Shown in pieces: positions 34,981 to 44,128 of a DNA stretch of 64,000 nucleotides. Under the pieces are notes generated by a model. That model saw nothing but the letters and a program-made list of their open reading frames with translations. It did not search any database and was not told the DNA's origin. Numbering within the stretch: the first letter of the stretch is position 1; each line of letters opens with the position of its first letter. A program made the translations under genes and the position numbers. Origin of the DNA: Solirubrobacterales bacterium (lineage in GTDB: Bacteria; Actinomycetota; Thermoleophilia; Solirubrobacterales; Solirubrobacteraceae); NCBI GenBank assembly GCA_027315115.1, contig DAHUYQ010000024.1, forward strand, positions 170,584-234,583. Direction: 5' to 3'.

Positions 34981-35649
34981 CTACGCCGGCAGCGAGCCCA
35001 CGAAGTCCGCGAGCCTGTCCGGGTCGCGCAGCGGGGCGCCGTGCCCGAAGCAGGCCAGCGCCGGTCGCAATGCCGCCAGTCGCCGCGCCGACGCGCGGTT
35101 GCGGGCCGGGTCCGGTGTGAACATGTCCGGCGGCATGTTGAGACCCGGCCTGCCGGTCATCACGTTCATGTTGTTGAGCACGTCGCCGAGGATCAGCACC
35201 CTGTCGGACTCGCGCCAGAAGGCGATGTGCCCGGCGGAGTGGCCGGGGGTCTCCAGCACCGTGAAACCTTCCACCGTCTCGCCCTCGGTCAGCGCGCGCG
35301 AGACCGGATGGGGAGGGCCGGTCCAGAACCGTTCCTGCGCCTTGTTCAGCCAGGAGGGCGCCTTGGGGTTCTTCACGCCGCCGGCGTGCTCGACCGCCGG
35401 CACGTCGGCCTGCCCGCACCACAGCGGGACCCCGAACCGTTCGCAGATCGCGTGGCTTGCGCCCTGGTGATCGGGGTGGGCGTGGGTGAGGGCGTGGGTG
35501 CGCAGCTCCCGGCCGCCGACCTGGCGCACGATCCGCCTCTCGGCCTGGCGGGTGCCGGCGTCTATCAGGGTCTCGCCGACGAGATAGATGTTGATCGCGT
35601 TCGGTGGAAACCCGTCGAGCATGAAGACGCCGTCGGCGAGCTCCTTCAC
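34981..35649 (-). CDS. Metallo-beta-lactamase-fold hydrolase
   Basis: A 222-residue MBL-fold protein. The metal-binding motif THAHPDH (about 57-63), a later H in TPGHSAGH (about 135-142), D in LILGDVL and the final H in FGHGAP make a complete di-zinc site. Substrate is not predictable; the family includes glyoxalase II-like and lactonase members. The ATG overlaps the stop of the reductase gene upstream (ATGA), so the two probably act together. Confidence 0.88.
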   Translation of the reverse strand: MKELADGVFMLDGFPPNAINIYLVGETLIDAGTRQAERRIVRQVGGRELRTHALTHAHPDHQGASHAICERFGVPLWCGQADVPAVEHAGGVKNPKAPSWLNKAQERFWTGPPHPVSRALTEGETVEGFTVLETPGHSAGHIAFWRESDRVLILGDVLNNMNVMTGRPGLNMPPDMFTPDPARNRASARRLAALRPALACFGHGAPLRDPDRLADFVGSLPA

Positions 35650-37649
35650 CAGTGCACCCCGCGCATCAGGTTGGCCATCGCTATCTGCTCGAAGGAGGCC
35701 CGCTCCTCCACCTGCTCGCGCTGGCCCTTGGCTGCCGCGGAGTCCGGGAAGACCCGGTAGGCGAGGTGCAGGATCCGGTCCACCGCTTTGGGGGAGAGCG
35801 CGTAGGCGACCTCGCCGACAGTCCCCAGGCGCGTGCCGATGTGCTTGCGGCGCGTGCGCAGCGCCTCGCAGATCATCTCCGCGGCGTCCTCAGGGCTGAT
35901 CGTGGGGAAGGCGCTGTACATCTTGGTCGGCGCGATCATCGGTGTGCGCACGAGCGGCATGTGGATCGTCGTGAAGGTGACGCCGTCGCCGATCACCTCC
36001 GAGGCGACCACGCGCGTGAACGCGTCCAGCGCCGCCTTGGATGCGACGTAGGCAGAGAAGCGCGGCGGGTTGGTCTGCACCCCGATCGAGGAGACGTTGA
36101 CGATGTGGCCGCGGCCGCGCTCTCGCATCGCGGGCAGCAGGCCGAGGATCAGCTTCACCGCGCCGAAGTAGTTGAGCTGCATGGTGCGTTCGTAGTCGTG
36201 GAAGCGCTCGTAGCTGAGCGCGACCGAGCGCCGGATCGAGCGGCCCGCGTTGTTGACGAGCATGTCCACGTGGCCGTGGTCGGCCAGCACGCGTTCCAGC
36301 AGCCGCTCCACGTCGTCCATGTCGGAGATGTCGCCCGCGTAGACGTAGGCGGTGCCGCCGGCGGCGACTATCTCCGCGCGCACCTCCTCGAGCTTCTCGA
36401 CGTTGCGCGCGACCAGCAGCGGCACGCCTCCCGCGGCGGCCACCTTAAGCGCGGTCGCCTTGCCGATGCCGGAGGAGGCGCCGGTGATCAGGACCTGGCG
36501 GCCGGAGACAGCCTCGCGCAGCGTCCTGGAGCGATCGATGTCCGGGTCCATCTCGCGCTCCCAGTAGTCCCACAGGCGCGCGACGTAGCTCTGAAATGGC
36601 GGCGGCGTCTCGTATGGGGTGCCGGCCAGCGCCCTGCGCGCCTCGCGCGTGTCGAACTCCGGCACCAGGTCGATGTGGGCGAGCACCTCCTCGGGGATGC
36701 CGAGCTCACGCAGCGCGAGCTTGCGCGCCTGGCTGAGCAGCGGCAGGCGAGAGATCATCGACATCGGCGCCTTCGGGACCGCGGAGACCAGCCGCTTGTC
36801 CAGGCTCACCGCGAAGCGCGGCGCATGTGCCGCCTCTGCCAGCAGGTTGAAGACCTGGTCGATCCGCATCGAGTGCGGGTCGGTGAGGTGGAAGGCGCGC
36901 CCGTCCAGCCCGCGCCTGTGCGCGATGTGGTCGATCGCGGCCGCGACCCAGTCGACGGGCACGATGTTGGTGCGGCCGAGGTCCAGACCGATCAGCGGCA
37001 GCCACTCCGGGACCAGGTGGCGCATCATCTGGATCGACTTGAAGAAGTAGTAGGGGCCGTCGATCTTGTCCATCTCCCCGGTCCGCGAGTCGCCGACCAC
37101 GACCGCGGGGCGGTAGACGCGCCACGGGACATAGGGCTGCTCGCGCACGATCCGCTCGGACTCGAACTTGGTCTTGTGGTAGGGGGAGGGCAGGCGCTGG
37201 CCCTCGTCGAAGGCGTCCTCGGTGAACAGGCCCTTCCTGGTGCCGGCCACGGCGATCGAGGAGACGTGGTGCAGACAGCCGGCCTCCAGCGAGCGCGCGA
37301 GCTCCACCGCGTGGCTGGTGCCGCCCACGTTGACGGCGATGTCGCGCTGCGCCGGGGCGGTCATGTCATAGACCGCGGCGAGGTGGAAGAAGTGGTCGAT
37401 CTTTCCGCGCAGCTCCTGGACCTGGTCGACCTCGACTCCCAGCAGCGGCTGGCGCAGGTCGCCGATCACCGGCTGCACCCGATCGACCGGCAGGCCGGGG
37501 GCTCGCCGCTCCAGCATCTCCAGCGTCTCGTGGAGCTTGCCCTGCGAGCGCTCACGCACGAGGACGTAGACGTCCCCCTCGCGGCGCAGCAGCGCTTCGA
37601 GCAGGTGGTGGCCTATGAACCCTGTCGCACCCGTGACGAAATAGGCCAT
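35646..37649 (-). CDS. Two-domain SDR, fatty acyl-CoA reductase-like
   Basis: A 667-residue protein of two Rossmann reductases. The N-terminal extended SDR (about 1-370) has TGATGFIG at 6-13 and the catalytic PYHKTK, as in fatty acyl-CoA reductases. The C-terminal classical SDR (about 383-640) has TGASSGIG, NNAG and YVASK. This order and length match the bifunctional acyl-CoA-to-alcohol reductases described in Marinobacter and mycobacteria. Product (alcohol, aldehyde or another reduced lipid) is inferred. It is coupled to the MBL hydrolase by a 4-nt overlap. Confidence 0.82.
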   Translation of the reverse strand: MAYFVTGATGFIGHHLLEALLRREGDVYVLVRERSQGKLHETLEMLERRAPGLPVDRVQPVIGDLRQPLLGVEVDQVQELRGKIDHFFHLAAVYDMTAPAQRDIAVNVGGTSHAVELARSLEAGCLHHVSSIAVAGTRKGLFTEDAFDEGQRLPSPYHKTKFESERIVREQPYVPWRVYRPAVVVGDSRTGEMDKIDGPYYFFKSIQMMRHLVPEWLPLIGLDLGRTNIVPVDWVAAAIDHIAHRRGLDGRAFHLTDPHSMRIDQVFNLLAEAAHAPRFAVSLDKRLVSAVPKAPMSMISRLPLLSQARKLALRELGIPEEVLAHIDLVPEFDTREARRALAGTPYETPPPFQSYVARLWDYWEREMDPDIDRSRTLREAVSGRQVLITGASSGIGKATALKVAAAGGVPLLVARNVEKLEEVRAEIVAAGGTAYVYAGDISDMDDVERLLERVLADHGHVDMLVNNAGRSIRRSVALSYERFHDYERTMQLNYFGAVKLILGLLPAMRERGRGHIVNVSSIGVQTNPPRFSAYVASKAALDAFTRVVASEVIGDGVTFTTIHMPLVRTPMIAPTKMYSAFPTISPEDAAEMICEALRTRRKHIGTRLGTVGEVAYALSPKAVDRILHLAYRVFPDSAAAKGQREQVEERASFEQIAMANLMRGVHW

Positions 37650-37691
37650 GGTGAAGGCGAGGATAGGCGATGCGGCGCCAAAGGCACAGTC

Positions 37692-38456
37692 TCAGGCGCC
37701 CGCGCCGGCGCCGCCGCGCCCCTCACCGGCGGCGAAGCGCTGCGCGCCGGCGAGTGCATCGGAGAAGGTCTCCGGCCCCGCCTGGGCCTCCAGCGCCAGC
37801 CCGTCGGCGAGCGGCAGGCCCAGCCCCTCGATCGCCGCGCGCCTGTCCGCGAGCATCGTCTTCTGCGGGAAGCGGGCGAGGCCCTCCGCGAGCTGCAGCG
37901 CCCGCTCCAGGTGCCTGCCGGCGGGGACGACCTCGGTCAGCATGCCGAGCGTCAGCGCCTCCTGCGCCTCCACGATCCTGCCGGTCAAGATCAAATCCAG
38001 CGCTCTGCCGAGCCCGACGATCCGGGGCAGCCGCTGCGTGCCGCCGTCGATCAGCGGCACCCCGAAGCGGCGCTCGGTGAACCCCAGCCGCGAGCCCTCG
38101 GCCGCGATTCGCAGGTCACACCACAGCGCGAGCTCCAGTCCACCTGCCAGGCAGTAGCCGGAGATCGCGGCGATCGTGGGCTTGGAGGCGGTCAGGCGGC
38201 TGAAGCCCAGCGGGCCCTCGGGGGCTTGCAGCCGATCGCCGAACGTCTCCACCGCCTTCAGGTCGGCGCCCGCGCAGAACGCCTGATCGCCTGAGCCGGT
38301 CAGCACGAGACAGAGCGCCTCAGGATCGGACTCGAAGCGCAGGAACGCCTCGTGCAGCGCCTGCGCGGTGGGGCCGTCGATCGCGTTGCGCCGCTGGGGG
38401 CGCTCGATCGTTATCAGCGCTGTCGTGCCCGTCCGCTCGTAGCGGACGTCGCTCAC
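37692..38456 (-). CDS. Enoyl-CoA hydratase/isomerase family protein
   Basis: A 254-residue crotonase-fold protein. The CoA-binding/oxyanion segments AFCAGADLK (about 62-70) and SGYCLAGGLELALWCDLRIA (about 105-124) are intact, and the following RFGVPLIDGGTQRLPRIVG matches hydratases. It probably hydrates 2-enoyl-CoAs in fatty-acid oxidation. The start GTG at 38456 overlaps the stop of the small membrane protein (GTGA). Confidence 0.9.
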   Translation of the reverse strand: MSDVRYERTGTTALITIERPQRRNAIDGPTAQALHEAFLRFESDPEALCLVLTGSGDQAFCAGADLKAVETFGDRLQAPEGPLGFSRLTASKPTIAAISGYCLAGGLELALWCDLRIAAEGSRLGFTERRFGVPLIDGGTQRLPRIVGLGRALDLILTGRIVEAQEALTLGMLTEVVPAGRHLERALQLAEGLARFPQKTMLADRRAAIEGLGLPLADGLALEAQAGPETFSDALAGAQRFAAGEGRGGAGAGA

Positions 38457-38767
38457 CAGCCGCCGTGCCAGTTGGCGTTGGCGAGCAGCGCTTTCTCGGC
38501 CGCTTTGCGGGCGTCCTTGCGCTTCTCCAGTCGCCACTGGATGAGGCTGAAGATGCCGATCAGCAGCGGGAAGCCGCCGATCAGCATGAAGCCGAAGGTC
38601 GTGACGACCTTGTCGTCGACGCGGCCCCACCAGCCGCGGCCGTAGGTGGCCTCGGCAAGCGCGTTCGGCGCCAGCATCAGCGAGACGGCGGCCACCCAGC
38701 AGACCGCGAGCGCGCCGCGGCGCAGCCGGCCGGTCAGGCGGGTGGTGTTGTCGATCGCGCTTCGCAT
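38453..38767 (-). CDS. Small exported membrane protein
   Basis: A 104-residue protein with an N-terminal signal or first helix (about 17-37, ending ALAEA) and a second helix (about 57-77, FGFMLIGGFPLLIGIFSLIQ), then a basic Lys/Arg/Ala-rich tail. It precedes and overlaps the enoyl-CoA hydratase. Family unknown. Confidence 0.75.
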   Translation of the reverse strand: MRSAIDNTTRLTGRLRRGALAVCWVAAVSLMLAPNALAEATYGRGWWGRVDDKVVTTFGFMLIGGFPLLIGIFSLIQWRLEKRKDARKAAEKALLANANWHGGW

Positions 38768-38776
38768 CGAGCGCGA

Positions 38777-38782
38777 ATCCTA
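38777..38782 (-). promoter_or_regulatory. -10 element TAGGAT (minus strand)
   Basis: On the minus strand TAGGAT lies 9 nt before the ATG at 38767, giving an essentially leaderless start for the small membrane protein. Confidence 0.4.
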
Positions 38783-38845
38783 TACGAGCCGGCCGCATCG
38801 AGTGCCTTCCGGCCCCGCCGGCTTCGGAGCGCGGCGGGAAGCCCA

Positions 38846-38851
38846 TACGAT
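38846..38851 (+). promoter_or_regulatory. -10 element TACGAT, leaderless start of the ABC-F gene
   Basis: TACGAT ends 7 nt before ATG 38859. It overlaps the alternative ATG at 38850, so that upstream ATG would lie inside the -10; this favours 38859. Confidence 0.45.
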
Positions 38852-38858
38852 GGCCTGC

Positions 38859-40961
38859 ATGGCTGTACTGATCGCCTCGGACCTGCACAAGGACGTCGCC
38901 GGCCGCCCGCTGCTCGCGGGCGTGTCCTTCAAGCTGGAGCGCGGGGAGCGGATGACGATCGCCGGACGCAACGGCGCCGGCAAGACCACGCTGCTGCGGA
39001 TGCTCGCGGGCGAGGACTCGATCGACCGCGGCGAGCTCAGTCTCGGCAAGGGCACGCGGATCGTGCTGCACGACCAGCGCCCGCCGCGCGAGGCCTCGGG
39101 CGGCGCCAAGCCCCTGCCGCTGCGCGACTACGTGCTCTCCGGCTGCGCGCAGGAGCTTGCCACCGAGGCCGAGCTGGCCGACCTGGAGCGCCAGATGGCC
39201 GAGCACGCGCAGGAGCGCGTGCTGGAGCGTTACGCGCGCGCGCAGGCGCGGCTGGAGGCGCTCGGCGGATACCTCTGGCGCGACCGCGCCACCGTCATGA
39301 CCCGCGGTCTGGGCTTCAGCGAGGAAGACCTGGAGCGGCCGCTCTCCAGCTTCTCTGGAGGGCAGCTCACGCGCGCGTCGCTGGCCAGGGCGCTCGCGAC
39401 CAACGCCGACGTGCTGCTGCTGGACGAGCCCACGAACCATCTGGACATCGAGTCGCTGGAGTGGCTGGAGCAGACCCTCGAAGGCCTCGATGCCGCGGTC
39501 GTGCTCGTCGCTCACGACCGCTGGTTCCTGGAGGCGGTCGGCACCTCGGTGCTGGAGCTCTACGGCTCTCCGACTCGCGCCCGCTTCTTCTCCGGCCCCT
39601 GGCATGCCTGGCGGCGCGAGCAGGCGGCGCGAGAGATCGCCACCGGCAAGGCGATCGACGCGCAGCGGGCGGAGATCGCGCGCATGGAACGGTTCATCGA
39701 GCGATTCCGCTACAAGGCCACCAAGGCGCGCCAGGCCCAGTCGCGCATGAAGAAGCTGGCCAAGATGGAGCCGATCGACGTGAGCGCCGCCGGCGGCGCT
39801 CAGAGCGACCCGGGCCTGGAGTTCAGCTTCAAGGCGGCCGACCGCTCCGGGCGCGTGGTCTTCGAGATGTCCGAGGCTCGGATCGAGGTCGGCGGCGAGC
39901 GCGGCACCCCGCCGCGCGTGCTGCTCCAGGATGCCGAGATCTGGCTCGAGCGCGGCGAGCACGTATCACTGGTGGGCCCGAACGGGACCGGCAAGAGCAC
40001 GCTGATCGAGACGCTCACCGGTCGCCGGCCGATGGCCGCCGGCAAACTCAGCACCGGCCACAACGTGCGGGTCGGCTACCTCTCCCAGCACTCCGACGAC
40101 CTCGGCGCCGGCGGCGACCGCGACCAGAGCGTGCTCGACGCCGCGCAGCGCGCCACCGGCCTGACGCCGAACAAGGCGCGGGCGCTGCTGGGCCGGTTCC
40201 TCTTCTCCGGCCAGGACGCCGAGAAGCCGCTGGAGGGCCTCTCCGGCGGCGAGCGCCAGCGGCTCTCGCTCGCGATCCTCGTCAACGGCAAACCCGATCC
40301 GCCCAACGTGCTGATCCTGGACGAGCCCACCAACCATCTGGATCTCGATAGCCGCGAGGCGCTGGAGGATGCCCTGAGCGCGTTCGACGGCGCCCTGATC
40401 CTGGTCTCGCACGACCGCGCGCTGCTGGACGCAGTCGGCAGCCGCACCGTCGCGATCGAGGACTGCTCGCTGCGCAGCTACACCGGCGGCTGGCCGGAGT
40501 ACGTGCGCGTGCGCGAAGAGCGGCGCGAAGCGGGGGAGAGCGCGCCGGCGGCGCGACGCGCGGCGCTCGCGGCGGGCGCCGGAGTCGCGGCGGGCTCCGC
40601 GACAGCCGCGAACGGCGCCGACTCCCCGGCCGGGGGCGCGTCCGGGAGCGCGTCCGGGCGCGCGCGGGGGGCCAGACAGCCCGTCGGCGCGAAGCCATCG
40701 AGCCGCAACGGGGCCAAGCGGGGCTCCGCCGGGAAGCGCGACCAGCAGCCGAGCGTCTCGAAGAACCGCCTGCGCGAGCAGCAGAAGGCCGAGCGCGCGA
40801 TCGAAGCGGCGGAAACGGCGCTCAAGGCGCTGGAAGACGAGCTCGCCGACCCCGCCGCCTGGGCGACCAAGTACGAGTCCGCCAAGTCCGAGGCCCGACA
40901 CACCGCGGCCAAGCGCGCAGTCGAGCAGGCCTACGCGCGGCTGGAGGCGCTGGCGGGCTGA
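38859..40961 (+). CDS. ABC-F family ATPase
   Basis: A 700-residue soluble protein with two ABC domains and no membrane segment. Domain 1 has Walker A GRNGAGKTT, signature FSGGQLTRASLARAL and Walker B VLLLDEPTNHLD. An interdomain linker (about 240-310) is Arg/Lys-rich. Domain 2 has GPNGTGKST, LSGGERQRLSLA and LILDEPTNHLD. A disordered Ala/Gly-rich segment leads to a C-terminal coiled coil (about 630-700). ABC-F proteins act on the ribosome; Uup-like housekeeping members and antibiotic-protection members look alike, and this cannot be settled by eye. Confidence 0.92.
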   Translation: MAVLIASDLHKDVAGRPLLAGVSFKLERGERMTIAGRNGAGKTTLLRMLAGEDSIDRGELSLGKGTRIVLHDQRPPREASGGAKPLPLRDYVLSGCAQELATEAELADLERQMAEHAQERVLERYARAQARLEALGGYLWRDRATVMTRGLGFSEEDLERPLSSFSGGQLTRASLARALATNADVLLLDEPTNHLDIESLEWLEQTLEGLDAAVVLVAHDRWFLEAVGTSVLELYGSPTRARFFSGPWHAWRREQAAREIATGKAIDAQRAEIARMERFIERFRYKATKARQAQSRMKKLAKMEPIDVSAAGGAQSDPGLEFSFKAADRSGRVVFEMSEARIEVGGERGTPPRVLLQDAEIWLERGEHVSLVGPNGTGKSTLIETLTGRRPMAAGKLSTGHNVRVGYLSQHSDDLGAGGDRDQSVLDAAQRATGLTPNKARALLGRFLFSGQDAEKPLEGLSGGERQRLSLAILVNGKPDPPNVLILDEPTNHLDLDSREALEDALSAFDGALILVSHDRALLDAVGSRTVAIEDCSLRSYTGGWPEYVRVREERREAGESAPAARRAALAAGAGVAAGSATAANGADSPAGGASGSASGRARGARQPVGAKPSSRNGAKRGSAGKRDQQPSVSKNRLREQQKAERAIEAAETALKALEDELADPAAWATKYESAKSEARHTAAKRAVEQAYARLEALAG

Positions 40962-41024
40962 TCGCGATGCGGCGCGCGACGCGCCGAGAGCGACCTACAA
41001 ACATCTTTTGGTCGCCTGAATGTG

Positions 41025-41030
41025 TAGCAT
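41025..41030 (+). promoter_or_regulatory. -10 element TAGCAT, leaderless
   Basis: TAGCAT ends 6 nt before the ATG at 41037. Confidence 0.4.
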
Positions 41031-41036
41031 GCGGCT

Positions 41037-41768
41037 ATGCGCGGGGCGGGCATGGGCGCCACACGGTCCGGGAGCGAAGGCGAATCGGAGCCTCCGATCG
41101 ACACTGGCCAGAGCGATCTGCTCGATGCTGCGCTCAGACTGGCAGAGACACAGCTCCAGCTTCAAATCGCTGATGAGGCAAGCGTCGACGGTCGCACGAT
41201 GGGTTTGCTGGCATTCAATGGGGCCCTGGTCGCTGCTGACATCGCAGCGAAGGGCCTTCTTGACGGCGATTGGTGGACGATCCTGCCAGCAGTGGGGGTT
41301 TCGACGGTCCTGTGCCTGCGGTCATCTCTTGCCAAGACCAGCGATGTCGGTGTCGAGGCGTACCAATTCTTCACGAGGTTCGGAGCCGGACCATCGCTCG
41401 ACACACGCGAAGCGTTGCTCGCCGACCTCAATATCGCCTTCCACAAAAACGCCAGACGCGTGAGGGTCAAGACGTGGTCGCTGCGCATAGCGCTTGTCAG
41501 TCTCACGGTTGGGCTTGTCGTCGCGGCGTTCTTGATTTCGAGCAAACTGTCGAATAAGATCGAGGCATGCAAGGGTCCGCAACCCCACGACCGGCAATCA
41601 AGCCGGCTCCCGTGCCGCCCCCGCAACCAACTGGGCTCCCGCACATCGGCCCTGCCGGAAGCATCCAGTAGCAGGTCTCAGGGCGAGCTCGTAGAGCTGG
41701 CGCGGGAAATCGAAGGCCCACGAGACGGTGTGCTCGTCAAGCTGGCAGCAAGCATTGAAGGTAGTTAG
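41037..41768 (+). CDS. Membrane protein of unknown function with atypical composition
   Basis: A 243-residue protein. An N-terminal cytoplasmic helix (about 25-55) precedes two closely spaced membrane helices (about 56-93), a soluble connector (about 95-150), a third helix (about 152-172) and a polar, Ser/Arg-rich tail. The helix layout recalls SLATT-like or Pycsar-effector membrane proteins, but this is only a resemblance of topology. Codon use includes more A/T-ending codons than its neighbours, and the tail looks poorly conserved, which suggests acquisition or decay. Confidence 0.6.
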   Translation: MRGAGMGATRSGSEGESEPPIDTGQSDLLDAALRLAETQLQLQIADEASVDGRTMGLLAFNGALVAADIAAKGLLDGDWWTILPAVGVSTVLCLRSSLAKTSDVGVEAYQFFTRFGAGPSLDTREALLADLNIAFHKNARRVRVKTWSLRIALVSLTVGLVVAAFLISSKLSNKIEACKGPQPHDRQSSRLPCRPRNQLGSRTSALPEASSSRSQGELVELAREIEGPRDGVLVKLAASIEGS

Positions 41769-41808
41769 CCAATGCGCGAGGGGCTTCTGTACAGCCGCGC
41801 GTGCGCTC

Positions 41809-41814
41809 TAGACT
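41809..41814 (+). promoter_or_regulatory. -10 element TAGACT upstream of a mini-ORF
   Basis: TAGACT ends 7 nt before the ATG at 41822, the start of a 6-codon ORF that runs into the ATG of the next gene. Confidence 0.4.
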
Positions 41815-41821
41815 GAACGCG

Positions 41822-41842
41822 ATGAGCAGGAGCGCAGCATGA
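41822..41842 (+). CDS. 6-codon leaderless mini-ORF (MSRSAA)
   Basis: ATG 41822 to TGA 41842, whose stop overlaps ATG 41839 of the following membrane protein as ATGA. It also contains AGGAG, which could simply be the ribosome-binding site of that gene. Reality as a translated ORF is uncertain. Confidence 0.3.
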   Translation: MSRSAA

Positions 41843-42198
41843 GCCGCGTCGGCACCGTCCGCAACGTCGTGATCGTGCTCGCGCTGGCGGCGGCCGTCGA
41901 GTTCCTGCCGGGGGGCGGCCGCGCCGCGGACACGTTCCGGTCGGTGCTCTGGGTAGCCTTCGCGGCCGGCCTCGGCTACATGGGCGTGCGGCTCTACCGC
42001 GAACACCGGATCAGCCTCTACAGCCTCGGCGCCCGCCATCGCGGGATGCTCTACGGGGCGATCGCGCTCGGCGCGGTGCTGATCGCCGCGCGCACGCGCA
42101 TGTGGCAGACGGGAGGGGGCGAGCTGGCCTGGTTCGTGCTCCTGGGGCTCGTCGCCTACCTGCTGATGGTCGTCTACCGCTTCTGGCGCTCGTATTGA
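41839..42198 (+). CDS. Small polytopic membrane protein upstream of uvrC
   Basis: A 119-residue protein with about four predicted membrane helices (residues about 8-25, 33-50, 66-82 and 91-113) and short loops. No recognised family. Its stop TGA overlaps the TTG start of uvrC. Confidence 0.75.
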   Translation: MSRVGTVRNVVIVLALAAAVEFLPGGGRAADTFRSVLWVAFAAGLGYMGVRLYREHRISLYSLGARHRGMLYGAIALGAVLIAARTRMWQTGGGELAWFVLLGLVAYLLMVVYRFWRSY

Positions 42199-44075
42199 TC
42201 CCCGCCGAGCACCGGCGCGAGCTGCCCGACCAGCCAGGCGTCTACCTGTTCCGCGACGAGCGGGGACGGGTGATCTACGTCGGCAAGGCCAAGTCGATCC
42301 GCAAGCGCGTCGCCTCTCACTTCTCCAAGAGCAGGCCGCAGGACACGCCAGGCCACGACGAGATGGTCGCGCAGGCCGAGCACGTCGAGTGCGTCGTGGT
42401 CGGCAGCGAGGCGGAGGCGCTGCTGGCCGAGCAGAGCTTCATCAAGCAGTACCGGCCGCGGTTCAACGTCAAGCTGCGCGACGACAAGTCCTACCCCTAC
42501 ATCGGCATCTCCCTCGACGAGGAGTTCCCACGCGTCTACTTCACGCGCGAGCGGCACCGCTCCGGCCGCGTCTACTTCGGCCCCTACAGCAACGCCAAGC
42601 GCGTGCGCGGCACGCTCGACCTGCTGGGCAAGGTGTTCATGTTCCGCACCTGCACCGGCGCCGAGCCGGGCCGCCGCTCCGGCAGCCCCTGCCTCGACCA
42701 CTACATCAAGCGCTGCGAGGCGCCCTGCGTGGACTACGTCACCGTCGAGCGCTACCGGGCGAGCATCGATCGCGTTATCGACTTCCTCTCAGGCCGCTTC
42801 AAGTCGATCGAGCGCGACCTGGAGCAGCGCATGAAGGCGGCCGCCGCCGAAGAAGAGTTCGAGCAGGCGACGCTGGAGCGAAACCGCCTGCAGGCGGTGC
42901 GTTCGCTGATGGAGCGTCAGCGCGTCGTCGGCTCGAGCATCGGCACGCTCGACGCGATCGCGGTCGCGCTGGACGACACGGAGGCCAACGCGCAGGTCTT
43001 CCAGGTGCGCGACGGCGTGCTCACCGATCGCCAGTCCTTCTATCTCTCAAACGAGGCGCAGCGGGACGTGGGGGAGGTCTCGCGGGAGTTCGTCCTGCAG
43101 TACTACGGCGGGCAGACCGCGATCCCGCCGCAGCTCATAGTCGAGCCGGAGCTGATGGAGCGCGAGCCCTCCGAGCTGCAGGCGCTGGGCGAGGTGCTGT
43201 CGGCTCGGCGGGGCGGGCCGGTGCAGATCAGGACCGCGGAACGGGGCGACAGGCGCAGGATCCTGGAGCTGGCGCGCCGCAACGCGGTGCTGGCGCTGGA
43301 CACCGAGCGGCTGCGCGCCGAGCGCCGCCGCCAGAGCCGCGCGGAGGCGCTGGACGGGCTGCAGCGCGCGCTCGGGCTGGAGGCGGTGCCGGTGCGGATC
43401 GAGTGCTTCGACATCTCCAACCTCGGCGGCACCCACACGGTCGCCTCGATGGTCGTCTTCGAGGCCGGGATCGCCAAGAAGGCCGACTACCGGCGCTTCA
43501 CGATCCGCACGATTGAAGATCCCGCCCGCCCGGACGACTTCGCCTCGATGGAAGAGGTGCTCTCGCGCCGGCTTGCGCAGTGGGAGCGCCAGCAGGACAC
43601 CTCTCCTCACGACCGCGCCTACGACGCGAGCTTCGCCACCCTGCCGAGCGTGATCGTGATCGACGGCGGCAAGGGTCAGCTCGCGGCCGGCCTGCGCGCC
43701 CTGAAGGGCTTTCGCGAGCGCGGCGTGAGCGTGATCTCGCTGGCCAAGCGGATCGAGGAGGTCTTCCTGCCGGGGCGTCCGCAGCCGCTGCTGCTCGATC
43801 ACTCGGCGCCGGAGCTGCAGCTTCTGCAGCGCGTCCGCGACGAGGCGCACCGCTTTGCGATCACCCACCACCGGATCAGGCGCGACAGGGCGATGACCGT
43901 CTCGGTGCTGGACGACCTTCCCGGCGTCGGTCCCGCCCGCAAGCGCGCCCTGCTGGCGCACTTCGGCTCCCCCGAGGCGGTGCTGGCAGCATCCAGGGAG
44001 GAGCTGGCGGCGGTGCCGGGGCTGCCGCCGAAGGTGGGCCGCGATCTGCACGGGCTTCTGCACCGGACCGGCTGA
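42195..44075 (+). CDS. uvrC: UvrC, excinuclease ABC subunit C
   Basis: A 626-residue nucleotide-excision-repair nuclease making the 3' and 5' incisions. It has a GIY-YIG domain at the N-terminus (PGVYLFRDERGRVIYVGKAK, about 12-31), a UVR motif (about 210-245), the RNase H-like endonuclease domain (ECFDISNLGGTHTVASMVVF, DGGKGQLAAGL) and a C-terminal helix-hairpin-helix pair (about 570-625). The start is TTG at 42195, overlapping the upstream stop; the domain begins immediately, so no longer start is needed. Confidence 0.93.
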   Translation: MIPAEHRRELPDQPGVYLFRDERGRVIYVGKAKSIRKRVASHFSKSRPQDTPGHDEMVAQAEHVECVVVGSEAEALLAEQSFIKQYRPRFNVKLRDDKSYPYIGISLDEEFPRVYFTRERHRSGRVYFGPYSNAKRVRGTLDLLGKVFMFRTCTGAEPGRRSGSPCLDHYIKRCEAPCVDYVTVERYRASIDRVIDFLSGRFKSIERDLEQRMKAAAAEEEFEQATLERNRLQAVRSLMERQRVVGSSIGTLDAIAVALDDTEANAQVFQVRDGVLTDRQSFYLSNEAQRDVGEVSREFVLQYYGGQTAIPPQLIVEPELMEREPSELQALGEVLSARRGGPVQIRTAERGDRRRILELARRNAVLALDTERLRAERRRQSRAEALDGLQRALGLEAVPVRIECFDISNLGGTHTVASMVVFEAGIAKKADYRRFTIRTIEDPARPDDFASMEEVLSRRLAQWERQQDTSPHDRAYDASFATLPSVIVIDGGKGQLAAGLRALKGFRERGVSVISLAKRIEEVFLPGRPQPLLLDHSAPELQLLQRVRDEAHRFAITHHRIRRDRAMTVSVLDDLPGVGPARKRALLAHFGSPEAVLAASREELAAVPGLPPKVGRDLHGLLHRTG

Positions 44076-44128
44076 GCGAGTCAACCGGCGGGATCGTCCG
44101 CCATTCGCGGCACAATCGCAGCAGAGAG

